Of a stretch of 64,000 bases of DNA, positions 16,645 through 25,059 are shown one piece after another. Each line of letters starts with the position of its first letter. Position 1 is the stretch's first letter. The stretch is taken from positions 1 through 64,000 of IMG/VR virus record IMGVR_UViG_3300035670_000033, one strand, 5' to 3'. A program made the position numbers and the translations under genes. The notes under the pieces were generated by a model. That model was given only the letters and a program-made list of their open reading frames with translations. It was not told where the DNA came from and ran no database searches. Origin of the DNA: a virus.

Positions 16645-16668
16645 ATATCTCCTTTTATGACGATTTTA

Positions 16669-17376
16669 CTAGCAACCCGGTCCGTCGCAGTAAACGTTGT
16701 ACGTAATAGCGCAACTTGTTGCCCTGTAGTCTATCTGGAAACAGTTTCCAGCACCTTCATAGCATTTTCTTCCGCTGTTGTAGTAAAGAGCCGTGCAAGG
16801 TGCGGGTGGTGTCACAGGTGGTGTCACAGGTGGTGTCACAGGTGGTGTCACAGGTGGTGTCACAGGTGCTGGTGCAACATAACCGCAAACTCCATTTCTG
16901 TACGCTGGGTTATATCCACCCTCCCCTGGGCACCCGCCGCATCCACCTTGGTAATATTCATAACTTAAGGTACCTTCGCAGGTGTAACCAACAAATTGAA
17001 GCGTGCAATCACACGGTGCAACAGGCGGAGTCACTGGTGGTGTAACTGGTGGTGTGACTGGTGGTGTAACAGGTGGGACTACAGGGGTTACCGCAGTTGA
17101 AGCACTAGAAACATTACTCACACCATAACCACTAATAGTCGTAACCGTAAAAGTATAAGCAGTCCCATTACTCAAACCAGTAACAACAATAGGGGAACTA
17201 GAACCGCTAGCAGTAAACCCACCTGGCGAAGAAGTAGCCACAAAAGTCGCTGTACCCTTACCATCATAAACAGGCAAAGTAAACGACACAGTTGCCTGCC
17301 CGTTACCCGCAGTAGCCGAAACAGATGTCGGCGGATCTACATACTTTCCTTGGCTAGAAGTGTTGCCCGGAATCAC
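16669..17376 (-). CDS. Fibre-like protein with FnIII domain and PVTPP repeats
   Basis: 235 residues. Residues ~15-105 form a fibronectin type III domain (PTSVSATAGNGQATVSFTLP .. GLSNGTAYTFTVTTISGYG). Then come two PVTPPVTPP tracts around a Cys-rich module (CDCTLQFVGYTCEG .. GGCGGCPGEGG), and a second Cys-rich end (PAPCTALYYNSGRKC .. YCDGPGC). Proline-rich Thr-containing repeats are classic hydroxylation and O-glycosylation targets, and the modifying-enzyme candidates lie next door. The start overlaps the stop of the upstream fibre (ATGA). Confidence 0.7.
   Translation of the reverse strand: MIPGNTSSQGKYVDPPTSVSATAGNGQATVSFTLPVYDGKGTATFVATSSPGGFTASGSSSPIVVTGLSNGTAYTFTVTTISGYGVSNVSSASTAVTPVVPPVTPPVTPPVTPPVTPPVAPCDCTLQFVGYTCEGTLSYEYYQGGCGGCPGEGGYNPAYRNGVCGYVAPAPVTPPVTPPVTPPVTPPVTPPAPCTALYYNSGRKCYEGAGNCFQIDYRATSCAITYNVYCDGPGC
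16808..16866 (-). repeat. 12-bp tandem repeat encoding PVTPP units
   Basis: Five near-identical copies of GGTGGTGTCACA on the plus strand, each encoding four residues of the VTPP repeat. Near-identity at DNA level implies recent expansion and likely length variation between relatives. Confidence 0.75.
17034..17078 (-). repeat. Second, degenerate 12-bp PVTPP repeat tract
   Basis: About three to four copies of GGTGGTGTAACT-like units with third-position changes (AACT, GACT, AACA). Older or less homogenised than the tract at 16808. Confidence 0.6.
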
Positions 17377-18074
17377 GAGGCACTCAAATCACCCATCAAC
17401 ATCCAAATGTTTGTGTCGCACTTTAATAGAGTTGCCGACGAGTATTGTGCACGCAAAAAGTTTCCGGGTGTTGAGTAAATGACAACCCCTGCACCAGCGA
17501 CTTGTGTTTTTCCTGTCCCATATTGAATGATGTGTATTTGGGTTCCGATTGGGAATGCGACAGAAGCGTTAGTTGGTACCGTGACGGTGTTCGCTGTTCC
17601 TACGCTCATTTTGATGAACTTTGTTGCGTCCGTGAGCACCAAAGTGTAGTTTGCGGACTTTTCGTCAATTGTTGCTACTGCTAGTTTGCTGAGTTCAATA
17701 GCGGCGGAGGTGTTAATGTCTGCATTGACTATCGTTCCGTCAACAATTTTTGCACTTGTTACGGAATTGTCGGCAAGTTTTGCGGTTGTCACAGCAAGAT
17801 TATTGATTTTTGCTGTTGTTACTTCACTGTCATCCAACTGTGCGCCGATTTCATTCCACTGGTTGTCGTTGCCGTATAGATACAGTTTGTTGTCGGAAAA
17901 CAGGTAGCAAACACGACCTGGGCTTAAAGTCGGCTCACCAACACCGCCAAACGCGGCATCACGAGCAGCGCTGTCCGCAAAATAAGCGACAGTTTGATCC
18001 ATTAGGTATGTGTTTATCTGCGATGCCAAAAGTTGGCTACCAGCGGAAAACAAGCGAACGCCTGCACCAGCCAT
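17373..18074 (-). CDS. Tail fibre protein
   Basis: 233 residues. N-terminal adaptor (1-75), then the fibre-shaft pentad repeats VTTAKLADNSVTSAKIVDG, and a C-terminal beta domain (ANYTLVLTDATKFIKMSVGTA ..) paralogous to that of the 7936-8976 fibre. Coupled by ATGA to the FnIII/PVTPP protein; the two may assemble together. It is the first gene of the leftward run, with a 101-base gap to the divergent large gene. Confidence 0.75.
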   Translation of the reverse strand: MAGAGVRLFSAGSQLLASQINTYLMDQTVAYFADSAARDAAFGGVGEPTLSPGRVCYLFSDNKLYLYGNDNQWNEIGAQLDDSEVTTAKINNLAVTTAKLADNSVTSAKIVDGTIVNADINTSAAIELSKLAVATIDEKSANYTLVLTDATKFIKMSVGTANTVTVPTNASVAFPIGTQIHIIQYGTGKTQVAGAGVVIYSTPGNFLRAQYSSATLLKCDTNIWMLMGDLSAS

Positions 18075-18175
18075 TTAAACCTCTGTTGCTTTCTTGAAAG
18101 TTATTTAGATTATACATCAAAAGACCTTATTTTTAATGAGGACAAATGTTGTAAAATTATTCTCGGGGTTCTTCA

Positions 18176-21100
18176 TTGCTTCAACGGTTCACTTTGGCAT
18201 TTCGGCGTGTGTCAGCGCTCATCGTCTCGTTAGTACTGCTTGCTCTTTTTGTCCCTGTCTCTGCCGCTGAAGCAACATTTACAAGCCTTACAACGATTTC
18301 TGACAGTCAAGGGTTCCTCCAAGGTCAGTTCGCCGAGGTTGGGGTAAGGGCTAATGGTGCTTTTGGTTCAACTAGTGTTCCTACTGGTTTTCATCAAAAC
18401 TCTGGCACCTGTCTAGGTTTCCGCGTAGACCGCGAGATGGACGGATGGGGTGAAACCATTGATGATGGTGACTTCTTTTGTCCGGGTTCCCCTTTTGAAG
18501 GTTGGCAACTCAAAGTTGGTTCAGTAGCCAAAAACGATCACAGTCAAACAGGTGTTTCTGGCTCTGTTTCTGCTCCGCAAGCCTCTGGTTCGTCACAGTG
18601 TGTTTCGTGGGTTAGTGCAAGCCCATATAACGGTGTAAGTGTAGAACAGCGTTACTGTGTGCCAACCGCAGGTCAAGCGCTACACACCGATGTCACACTA
18701 ACGAACACGACAGGTTCTGCCATTTCTGATGTTTATTTTGGTCGCGGTTTTGATCCCGACAACTTCACTGGAACAGGGACAGTTCCCGATTGCGGTGGAG
18801 CACCCGCAAGCACGAGCACTTTTCAATCCTGTAACGCTGTAACAGGTCAGGGGACGGAGGCTCAGGCAACAGCCCGTTGGGGTAACGGTGCGTTTATTGC
18901 TTTACAATCTTTTGATGCTCGTGCCCGTGTAGCGCGTCAGGCGGGTGGTTTTTCTTCACCTGATCCATCAGATATTTGGACTGCTGGCGATACCTCTGCT
19001 TCATCAGGCACATATTACGGGAACATCGGTGAGTTTCAGGCTGACGCTGGTCTTTATGTTGCCCTTAAAGTTGAAACATTGGGCGCTGGCGCTTCAACAT
19101 CTTTCCGTGTTAGTTACGTCCTTTCCGCTGAAGGAAACAACGCCCCAGTAGTTGGTGCGCCAGTAGTTAGCGGAATTGGGCAAACAGGTGCCCATGTTGC
19201 CACAACGATCAACCCTAAAGGTTATTCAACAACAGCAACACTTGTTTATTCAACAAACTCAGACTTCTCTTCTTCGGCTTCTGCGCCAATGGGGACTTTT
19301 ACTGGTAGCGAAGAATTAACGGCTGAAACGGACATAACAGGTCTTGACCCAAGCGAGACTTACTATGCAAAGGTTGTTGCCACTAATGAAACTGGCACAA
19401 CAGAATCGGCATTATTCAACTTTGACACTCTTGATGCGACTGCGCCAATTGTCTCTTCAGAGGAACCAACGGTAACAGTTGATGATGGTCCTGTAACCCT
19501 TTCAGGAACATTAAACCCTAACGGTTTTAGTTCTACTGCAACATTCCAATACAGCACGACTGCCGATTTTTCTGGCACGGTAGTTGATGTCCCTGTTTCT
19601 GGAACTTTTGATGGAACATCACTTTCAACGGTTTCAACAGTTGTTTCAGGTCTGACTGGTTCAACCACATACTACTTCCGTCTTAAAGTAACTAACGACT
19701 CTGGTTCTGCATACGGTTCAACAATTTCTTTTGTGCCAGCAGACATACCTGCACCAACATCTTTGGTCGTAACAAGCCTTGATGACACAACCGCAAACGG
19801 AACACTTCGTTGGGCGATCACTCAAGCAAATGCCACTGCTGGTGGAATTTACGATGAAATCACCTTTGGCGTTGATGGAACAATAAATTTGTCAAGCGCG
19901 CTGCCACAGATAACACAAAACGTAACCATTACAGGTAACGGTAGGGTACAGACAATCATTGACGGTAATAATCTATATCGCCCGTTCAATGTTGGCTCAG
20001 GTAGATCGCTAACGATTTCCAACATGACTCTCAAGCAGGGTCAAGCAACTAACGGCGGTTTGGTATTCAACGGTCAAGGAACAGTTATTGCGACAAACAT
20101 CAGATTTACGGGGATGACTGGTGGTTCTGCCGTATTCAATAACAATGGCGGGTCAACTGCGACTTACACAAACTGTACTTTTGACTACCTCAATAACGGC
20201 ATTGCTGGCGACTATGGCTCAACACCACAACTTGCCACTGGCGTTACAACATGGGCAAGCGAGCCAGACTCGGTTTTCCAAAACAGAACATATGTAGATA
20301 ACTGTGTATTTGACAACAACAATGCTGGTATATACAACTATCGCTTCACAAAAGTAAATAACTCAACATTTACAAATAACAGTTACGGCGCTCATGTCAC
20401 TGGTTTGAATCGCACCCAAATACTGAACTCCACATTCACTAATAATGGTATTGGTGTTTATCACAACTCATGGATCCCTACTTCCTTTAACATGGGAGTG
20501 GACAACCGTTTGATTAGTGGAAACACCTTCACCAATAATGGAATTTCCATCTATCTTGATGACACCTATAACAATGGTCAAAAAAACCAATCGTGGTCAA
20601 CCATCACAGGCAACACATGGGACGCTCTCGGTGTTTGGGTTCGTCACTATCAACACAACGGAACCACGAATGCAGAAGGGACTGCACGCCCTTACACAAC
20701 AGGAACGGTATTCGCACAAAGTTCAAACACATTCCCCGACACAATTATTGCCCCAAGCAACCTAACGGCAACCGATACTGGTACAGGAATTCTTCTTGAC
20801 TGGGATGCACCAGTTGGTGGTGGCTATCTTCCTGAACGGTACGCAATTTCGTGGTCGGGGAGTCTTGGTGGAGGTGGAATCGCTACTGGAAATGTCGGTG
20901 GTGCGAATGCGCTGAATACATCAATTGAAATCCCGTATTCGGTCATCTATTCATTCGGCGAAGAGGGTGAAACATTTGCTTTCCACATCCGCTCAGATAA
21001 TGACACCTACAGTAAGTATTCCGCTAATTCAAATACTGTTTCAATTCAAGTTGGCACTTCTTCAAGTACAACGACTACGACTTCCACCGTTCCCGACGCC

Positions 21101-22816
21101 CCTCCAGTGACAGAAGTACCAACGGGGACATCGTTGCCAGAAACACCAATAACAACCATAACGGTGACGCCGTTGCCAGAAACACCAGCAACAGACGGAA
21201 CAGATCCCATGATTCCGCCAACAGAGACAGGAACAGATCTAGAACCATTACCTGATTATACCGTCCCTACAGAAGAACCCATCGTTCTCCCTGAGATTCC
21301 CGACGCTGGCGAACCTATAACAACGGGCGACCTCACAGACATTCTGGATACAACTTTCACGCCTGATGCATCCACGGAAGAAATCACTGCGGTGCTTGAT
21401 GGTTTGTTACGCACGGAACTAACTGGTAAACAGTTTGATGCTGTTATTGATGCAACTCTTGGTTCGCTTGATGAGCCGGGTGCTGATGTTGGTGCTGTTC
21501 TTGACACATTCCTAGATGCAGATCTCAGCGACAAAGAGTTTACGAAAGTTCTTGATGCTGTGTTCTCTGAGGATGTTTCTGCTGAAGTTTTCACTGAGGC
21601 TTTAACAACGATGCTTAGTGCAGACATTAGTGATGCTGAGTTTGCGAAAGTTCTTGATTCAGCGTTTTCTGCGGATGCTTCTGCTGAAGCAATGGTTTCT
21701 GCTCTTGGCGCGATATTTGACGGACCAGTAAGCGCTGGCGATGTTTCCACAATTATGGACGCGGTGTTTGACGAAGACATTTCTGTTGCGGACGCTGGTG
21801 CTGTTTTGAGTGATCTGCTTTCAGGTGATTTGTCTGGTGCAAGTCTTGAGGCTGTGTTTGACAGCGTCTTTGACGGTGACCTTTCTGCTGGCGACACTGT
21901 GGCTCTTGCTAAAACCATTCTTGCTAAGCCGTTGAGCGATGAAGAGTTCGGCACTGTTATCAATGCGATCTTTGACGAAATAGTTTCTGACGAAGTATTG
22001 GTTGGCACTTTTGGCGCTGTTTTGGATACAGAACTAACGGTAGAGAAGTTTGCTGAAGTTGTCAATGTTCTTGAAAACGCAAATATCACAAATGATCAGG
22101 TTTCACAAGTGGTTGATTTGATCGTCAGCCAAGATGGGGGTGTCTCTGGTGAACAAGCGACGGAACTGGCAACAAGCCCCAAGGTACTTGAAAGCATTGA
22201 CGGTGAACAAGCGTCGGCAGTGTTTAGCGCAGTCGTTGTTGCCGAGGTCTCGGAAGAAGCGGGTGCTCAAATTGCCGAGGCACTTGCGAACGCGGGAACA
22301 GATGTAAAAGAATCTTTTGAAGAAGAGATCAATGTGTTCGCTGGCGTGTTTGATACCTATGTCGCTTTGGGTTCAACTATTGATGTTGGTGACCGTCGTA
22401 CTGTTATTGCGGTTGGCGCTGCTGTAGTTGCTGTTGCTGGTGTTATTGGGGCTGTTGGAGGCTCTGGTGGTGGCTCTGGTGGCAATTCTGGTGGTGGTTC
22501 GCCTCAGGGTTCTAATAACAACGTTGCTCGCAAGCCTGAGGAAGAAGAAATGAATGGTGAAATCGCAGGCGATGGCGTGGAGTGGATAAAAGAACTTTCT
22601 ATTTTCAGGTATAATAATGGAGTTAAAATTTTAGATTGGGGTCTTTTTGTGAAAAAACTATTTTTTGGTTTCATTAACCTTGGTTTCACTATTTCGGGTT
22701 CGCTCGTTGTCTATTTGACACTTTCGGGGGATATTCAAACGATCGCTGGTGTCTCGTCGGTTTTGGCTCTTATTGGTGCACTGTATCTGCACATGAAGGA
22801 ACCTGACAACAATTAA
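18176..22816 (+). CDS. Large secreted, membrane-anchored surface protein with beta-helix
   Basis: 1546 residues from TTG 18176 (no earlier start in frame; GTG twelve codons on is an alternative). In order: signal peptide (~1-31, ends VSAAEA); an N-terminal beta domain with paired Cys (~32-325); two fibronectin-like domains (~326-530); a right-handed beta-helix with ITFGVDGTINL and NCTFD/NSTFTNN rungs (~540-880); another FnIII; a Thr/Pro linker; ~19-residue repeats of the LSDxEFxKVLDAVF type (~1075-1340); a Gly-rich part and two hydrophobic helices at the end. It looks like a bacterial surface protein rather than a virion protein. Confidence 0.75.
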   Translation: MLQRFTLAFRRVSALIVSLVLLALFVPVSAAEATFTSLTTISDSQGFLQGQFAEVGVRANGAFGSTSVPTGFHQNSGTCLGFRVDREMDGWGETIDDGDFFCPGSPFEGWQLKVGSVAKNDHSQTGVSGSVSAPQASGSSQCVSWVSASPYNGVSVEQRYCVPTAGQALHTDVTLTNTTGSAISDVYFGRGFDPDNFTGTGTVPDCGGAPASTSTFQSCNAVTGQGTEAQATARWGNGAFIALQSFDARARVARQAGGFSSPDPSDIWTAGDTSASSGTYYGNIGEFQADAGLYVALKVETLGAGASTSFRVSYVLSAEGNNAPVVGAPVVSGIGQTGAHVATTINPKGYSTTATLVYSTNSDFSSSASAPMGTFTGSEELTAETDITGLDPSETYYAKVVATNETGTTESALFNFDTLDATAPIVSSEEPTVTVDDGPVTLSGTLNPNGFSSTATFQYSTTADFSGTVVDVPVSGTFDGTSLSTVSTVVSGLTGSTTYYFRLKVTNDSGSAYGSTISFVPADIPAPTSLVVTSLDDTTANGTLRWAITQANATAGGIYDEITFGVDGTINLSSALPQITQNVTITGNGRVQTIIDGNNLYRPFNVGSGRSLTISNMTLKQGQATNGGLVFNGQGTVIATNIRFTGMTGGSAVFNNNGGSTATYTNCTFDYLNNGIAGDYGSTPQLATGVTTWASEPDSVFQNRTYVDNCVFDNNNAGIYNYRFTKVNNSTFTNNSYGAHVTGLNRTQILNSTFTNNGIGVYHNSWIPTSFNMGVDNRLISGNTFTNNGISIYLDDTYNNGQKNQSWSTITGNTWDALGVWVRHYQHNGTTNAEGTARPYTTGTVFAQSSNTFPDTIIAPSNLTATDTGTGILLDWDAPVGGGYLPERYAISWSGSLGGGGIATGNVGGANALNTSIEIPYSVIYSFGEEGETFAFHIRSDNDTYSKYSANSNTVSIQVGTSSSTTTTTSTVPDAPPVTEVPTGTSLPETPITTITVTPLPETPATDGTDPMIPPTETGTDLEPLPDYTVPTEEPIVLPEIPDAGEPITTGDLTDILDTTFTPDASTEEITAVLDGLLRTELTGKQFDAVIDATLGSLDEPGADVGAVLDTFLDADLSDKEFTKVLDAVFSEDVSAEVFTEALTTMLSADISDAEFAKVLDSAFSADASAEAMVSALGAIFDGPVSAGDVSTIMDAVFDEDISVADAGAVLSDLLSGDLSGASLEAVFDSVFDGDLSAGDTVALAKTILAKPLSDEEFGTVINAIFDEIVSDEVLVGTFGAVLDTELTVEKFAEVVNVLENANITNDQVSQVVDLIVSQDGGVSGEQATELATSPKVLESIDGEQASAVFSAVVVAEVSEEAGAQIAEALANAGTDVKESFEEEINVFAGVFDTYVALGSTIDVGDRRTVIAVGAAVVAVAGVIGAVGGSGGGSGGNSGGGSPQGSNNNVARKPEEEEMNGEIAGDGVEWIKELSIFRYNNGVKILDWGLFVKKLFFGFINLGFTISGSLVVYLTLSGDIQTIAGVSSVLALIGALYLHMKEPDNN

Positions 22817-22821
22817 TGTAA

Positions 22822-22867
22822 TATATCTTATGGTGTATAATATTTAAGTTATTCACCATAAGATATA
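22822..22867 (+). promoter_or_regulatory. 14-bp inverted repeat around a TATAAT box
   Basis: TATATCTTATGGTG (22822-22835) and its exact complement CACCATAAGATATA (22854-22867) flank an 18-base spacer that contains TATAAT at 22836. It ends directly at the AAAGGA site of the endolysin gene. It could be a terminator for the large gene, an operator-flanked promoter of the lysis cassette, or an RNA hairpin hiding the ribosome site. Confidence 0.6.
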
Positions 22868-22878
22868 AAGGATTGACG

Positions 22879-23679
22879 ATGTCAAAAGTCGCATGGGATT
22901 ACATAGTCCCTGTCAAGTTGCCAAAAGATCTTCAAGGTATTGAACCGGGTAAACTTCCGGCACATCTCCTGCGCACTGTTCCCGGTGGCGGAAAACTGCA
23001 TCACATCGCCTCCTACGCATGGGAGGCAATGGTTGACCGCGCCAAAAAAGAGGGCGTTGAACTAAAACCGACTTCCAGCGGCGACACATACCGCGAGTAC
23101 GAGTTGCAAAAAAGAGGATTTTTAAGCCGCTACCAACTTCAACCAATTCCCGGACAGAGCACCAAAACGTTTGAAGGCAAAACTTGGTACCTCAAGAAAG
23201 GTATGGCGATGCTTGCCACACCGGGTAAATCGCAGCATAACCTCGGATTGGCGGTTGATGTTCATTCAGCAAGCGATCCGAAGCGCCTCAAGTGGCTGAT
23301 TGCCAATGTTAAAGATTTCGGATTTAGTTGGGAAGTAGTTCCAAGCGAACCATGGCATTTGCGTTATGTATGTGGCGACAATGTTCCCGCAGCGGTACTT
23401 GAGTTCGCTGGCGGTTCTTTGCCGAACATTTCGGCTCCTGCAAATAGTGCACCTAAAGCACAAAAAAGTGTTGCACCAGCATCAAGCACCAATGATGGTG
23501 ACAGTGACGCAAAGAAACTTCAGCAAGCATTGAAGGATAAAGGGTTTTACAAAGGCAAAGTTGATGGAGATATCGGTCCGCAAACCCAAAATGCTATCAA
23601 GGCTTTCAAGGTGGCTAACAAACTAAAGGCTGATCACATAGTTGGACCTAAAGTAAAAGAGTTGCTCGGTCTCAAATGA
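22879..23679 (+). CDS. Endolysin: M15 D,D/L,D-peptidase with peptidoglycan-binding domain
   Basis: 266 residues; ATG 22879 is six bases after AAAGGA (a TTG two codons earlier is less well placed). The peptidase domain has the VanY/M15 zinc motif SQHNLGLAVD (H120, D127) and EPWH (E157, H160). A Ser/Ala-rich linker leads to a PG_binding_1 domain (~205-266, LQQALKDKGFYKGKVDGDIG). It would cut peptide cross-links of the wall. No signal peptide, so it needs a holin; holin candidates follow. Confidence 0.85.
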   Translation: MSKVAWDYIVPVKLPKDLQGIEPGKLPAHLLRTVPGGGKLHHIASYAWEAMVDRAKKEGVELKPTSSGDTYREYELQKRGFLSRYQLQPIPGQSTKTFEGKTWYLKKGMAMLATPGKSQHNLGLAVDVHSASDPKRLKWLIANVKDFGFSWEVVPSEPWHLRYVCGDNVPAAVLEFAGGSLPNISAPANSAPKAQKSVAPASSTNDGDSDAKKLQQALKDKGFYKGKVDGDIGPQTQNAIKAFKVANKLKADHIVGPKVKELLGLK

Positions 23680-23783
23680 GTCGTTACGCCTCTTCCGATC
23701 AGACTTCAAAAGTCATTGAGTCACGCAATGAAGAGTTTCTATCTTCAATTTTGATTGTCAAAGAAAAACAAAAAAACACTAAA
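23676..23783 (+). CDS. Possible 35-residue protein in lysis cassette
   Basis: Starts in an ATGA overlap with the endolysin stop and encodes 35 residues ending in a Lys-rich tail. The overlap favours reality, but the length is small and no family is recognised. The 50 bases after it are A-rich and end in AAGGAG before the next gene. Confidence 0.35.
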
Positions 23784-23833
23784 TCAAAGTCAACAAAAAA
23801 GAAGCCAACAAAGGCGTAAAGGAGAGATACCGA

Positions 23834-24064
23834 ATGGACGCTACATGGGCTGCTGTTGTGACTGGTGCATTTGGTCTTCTGATGCTTTTAATTGAAAAGG
23901 GTCGCCGAGAAAATGTTCGTGATCACGGTTTTGTGAAAGATCGTTTGGACTCGCTAAAAGAAGATATTGCCGATATTGACAGCGATCTAACTGTTATTGA
24001 ACTAAAGATAGATGGTCACCTTTCAGATCATGCTTCCTCATCTTTGAAAAAGGGAAAAAAATGA
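23834..24064 (+). CDS. Holin-like protein, one TM helix plus coiled coil
   Basis: 76 residues. One N-terminal membrane helix (WAAVVTGAFGLLMLLIE) is followed by a charged coiled-coil segment with regular heptads. This is the shape of DUF2746-type actinophage holin accessory proteins. AAGGAG lies upstream; the last four bases overlap the next gene (ATGA). Its place directly after the endolysin supports a lysis role. Confidence 0.6.
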   Translation: MDATWAAVVTGAFGLLMLLIEKGRRENVRDHGFVKDRLDSLKEDIADIDSDLTVIELKIDGHLSDHASSSLKKGKK

Positions 24065-24288
24065 GCAAGAAACCAGCAAAAAAACCATCTTCTAGTGCCA
24101 CACCACCTGCACCGAAGATTGACACCGGAATCAATGTGATGTACATAGGTTACAAGGGTGTAAAACACACTTGCCCTCATTGTGGCAGTTCTCGTGGAAA
24201 AGGAATGGTTCGTGAATATAAATCTGTTCTTTATTGCGGTATTGGTTGTGTTCTTTCATACAAGCGAATTAACGAGGTTCAACAATGA
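24061..24288 (+). CDS. Zinc-finger protein in lysis cassette
   Basis: 75 residues. A Lys/Pro/Ala-rich N-terminus is followed by a treble-clef-like set: HTCPHCGSSRG and YCGIGCVLSY. It is coupled by ATGA overlaps to both membrane protein genes. A regulatory or adaptor role is possible; no family recognised. Confidence 0.6.
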   Translation: MSKKPAKKPSSSATPPAPKIDTGINVMYIGYKGVKHTCPHCGSSRGKGMVREYKSVLYCGIGCVLSYKRINEVQQ

Positions 24289-24557
24289 AAAAAGATTTGT
24301 TTATAAATGTCCTTCTTAGAATTCTTGCTACTTTCGCCGCATCTGGTCTTGGTGTTATCGGTGCAGGAACTATCGCTGGTGTTCCAGTACTCAAGGCTGT
24401 CTTCATGGCTGGAATTGCAGGGGTTGCAGTCGTGATTGAAGGTTTGTCAAGGGCTTTTCTTGAAGATGGGAAACTTTCAAATTCCGAAATCAACGATGTT
24501 TTTAATAAGGTTGATCGGAAATCTCCTGCAAAGGCAAAGGCGAATGAAACGGCTTAG
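24285..24557 (+). CDS. Putative holin, two TM helices
   Basis: 90 residues. Two hydrophobic helices (VLLRILATFAASGLGVIGAG and AVFMAGIAGVAVVIEGLSR) and a charged, Lys/Ala-rich tail match the r1t-type holin layout. Located within the endolysin cassette, with ATGA upstream and a 14-base overlap with the lipoprotein gene. Likely to form the membrane lesion that releases the endolysin. Confidence 0.65.
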   Translation: MKKDLFINVLLRILATFAASGLGVIGAGTIAGVPVLKAVFMAGIAGVAVVIEGLSRAFLEDGKLSNSEINDVFNKVDRKSPAKAKANETA

Positions 24558-24768
24558 TCTTGTATTCGTATCCGTTCTTGCTTTTGCTTCTTGTGGTTAT
24601 GACGGAAATTATCGTTACGAATGTCAAGACCCGGAAAACTGGGGCAAAAGTGAATGCGAACCGCCGATATGCGAGGTAGATGGCGCGTGCACGAAAACGC
24701 TACTTGGATGGGATCCAAGCGAAACAACCGTAGAAACAATTCCAGTAGAGGAGACAGTAGCGCCATGA
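24544..24768 (+). CDS. Small lipoprotein
   Basis: 74 residues. A basic start and short hydrophobic stretch end in LAFASC, a lipobox, followed by a small Cys-containing domain (YECQDPENWG .. CEPPICEVDGAC) and an acidic Thr/Val tail. The mature part would be outside the membrane, attached through the lipid-modified Cys. In phages such proteins act in superinfection exclusion or lysis (spanin-like); which applies here is open. Confidence 0.65.
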   Translation: MKRLSLVFVSVLAFASCGYDGNYRYECQDPENWGKSECEPPICEVDGACTKTLLGWDPSETTVETIPVEETVAP

Positions 24769-25058
24769 AAAATCGTCTAACACCAGCAGAACTAGATGCA
24801 CGCCTTAAGTTCATTATTGGTTGCATGCTTGGCTTTGTTCTGATGATTACAACGATCGGAGTCCTCTGGGCACTTGTATTTGTTACACAACCAATTGGTG
24901 CTCAAGCCGAAAATGACAAAATGTTCTTTGGTGTACTGTCAAGTGTTGCAACTTTCATTACAGGGACTCTTGCAGGACTCATGATTTCTACAGGTCGCAA
25001 CGCTGAAGACAAAGACGGTAACGGAATCCCCGATCACCTAGAAGAAAAAGGTAATTAA
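24765..25058 (+). CDS. Two-TM membrane protein with Asp-rich calcium-like motif
   Basis: 97 residues from ATG 24765 (ATGA overlap with the lipoprotein). Two membrane helices (FIIGCMLGFVLMITTIGVLW and FFGVLSSVATFITGTLAGLM) and a tail EDKDGNGIPDHLEE, which matches a calcium-binding DxDxNGIPD loop. Another holin candidate or a holin partner. The same DKNGNGI phrase opens the next protein. Confidence 0.6.
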   Translation: MKNRLTPAELDARLKFIIGCMLGFVLMITTIGVLWALVFVTQPIGAQAENDKMFFGVLSSVATFITGTLAGLMISTGRNAEDKDGNGIPDHLEEKGN

Positions 25059-25059
25059 C

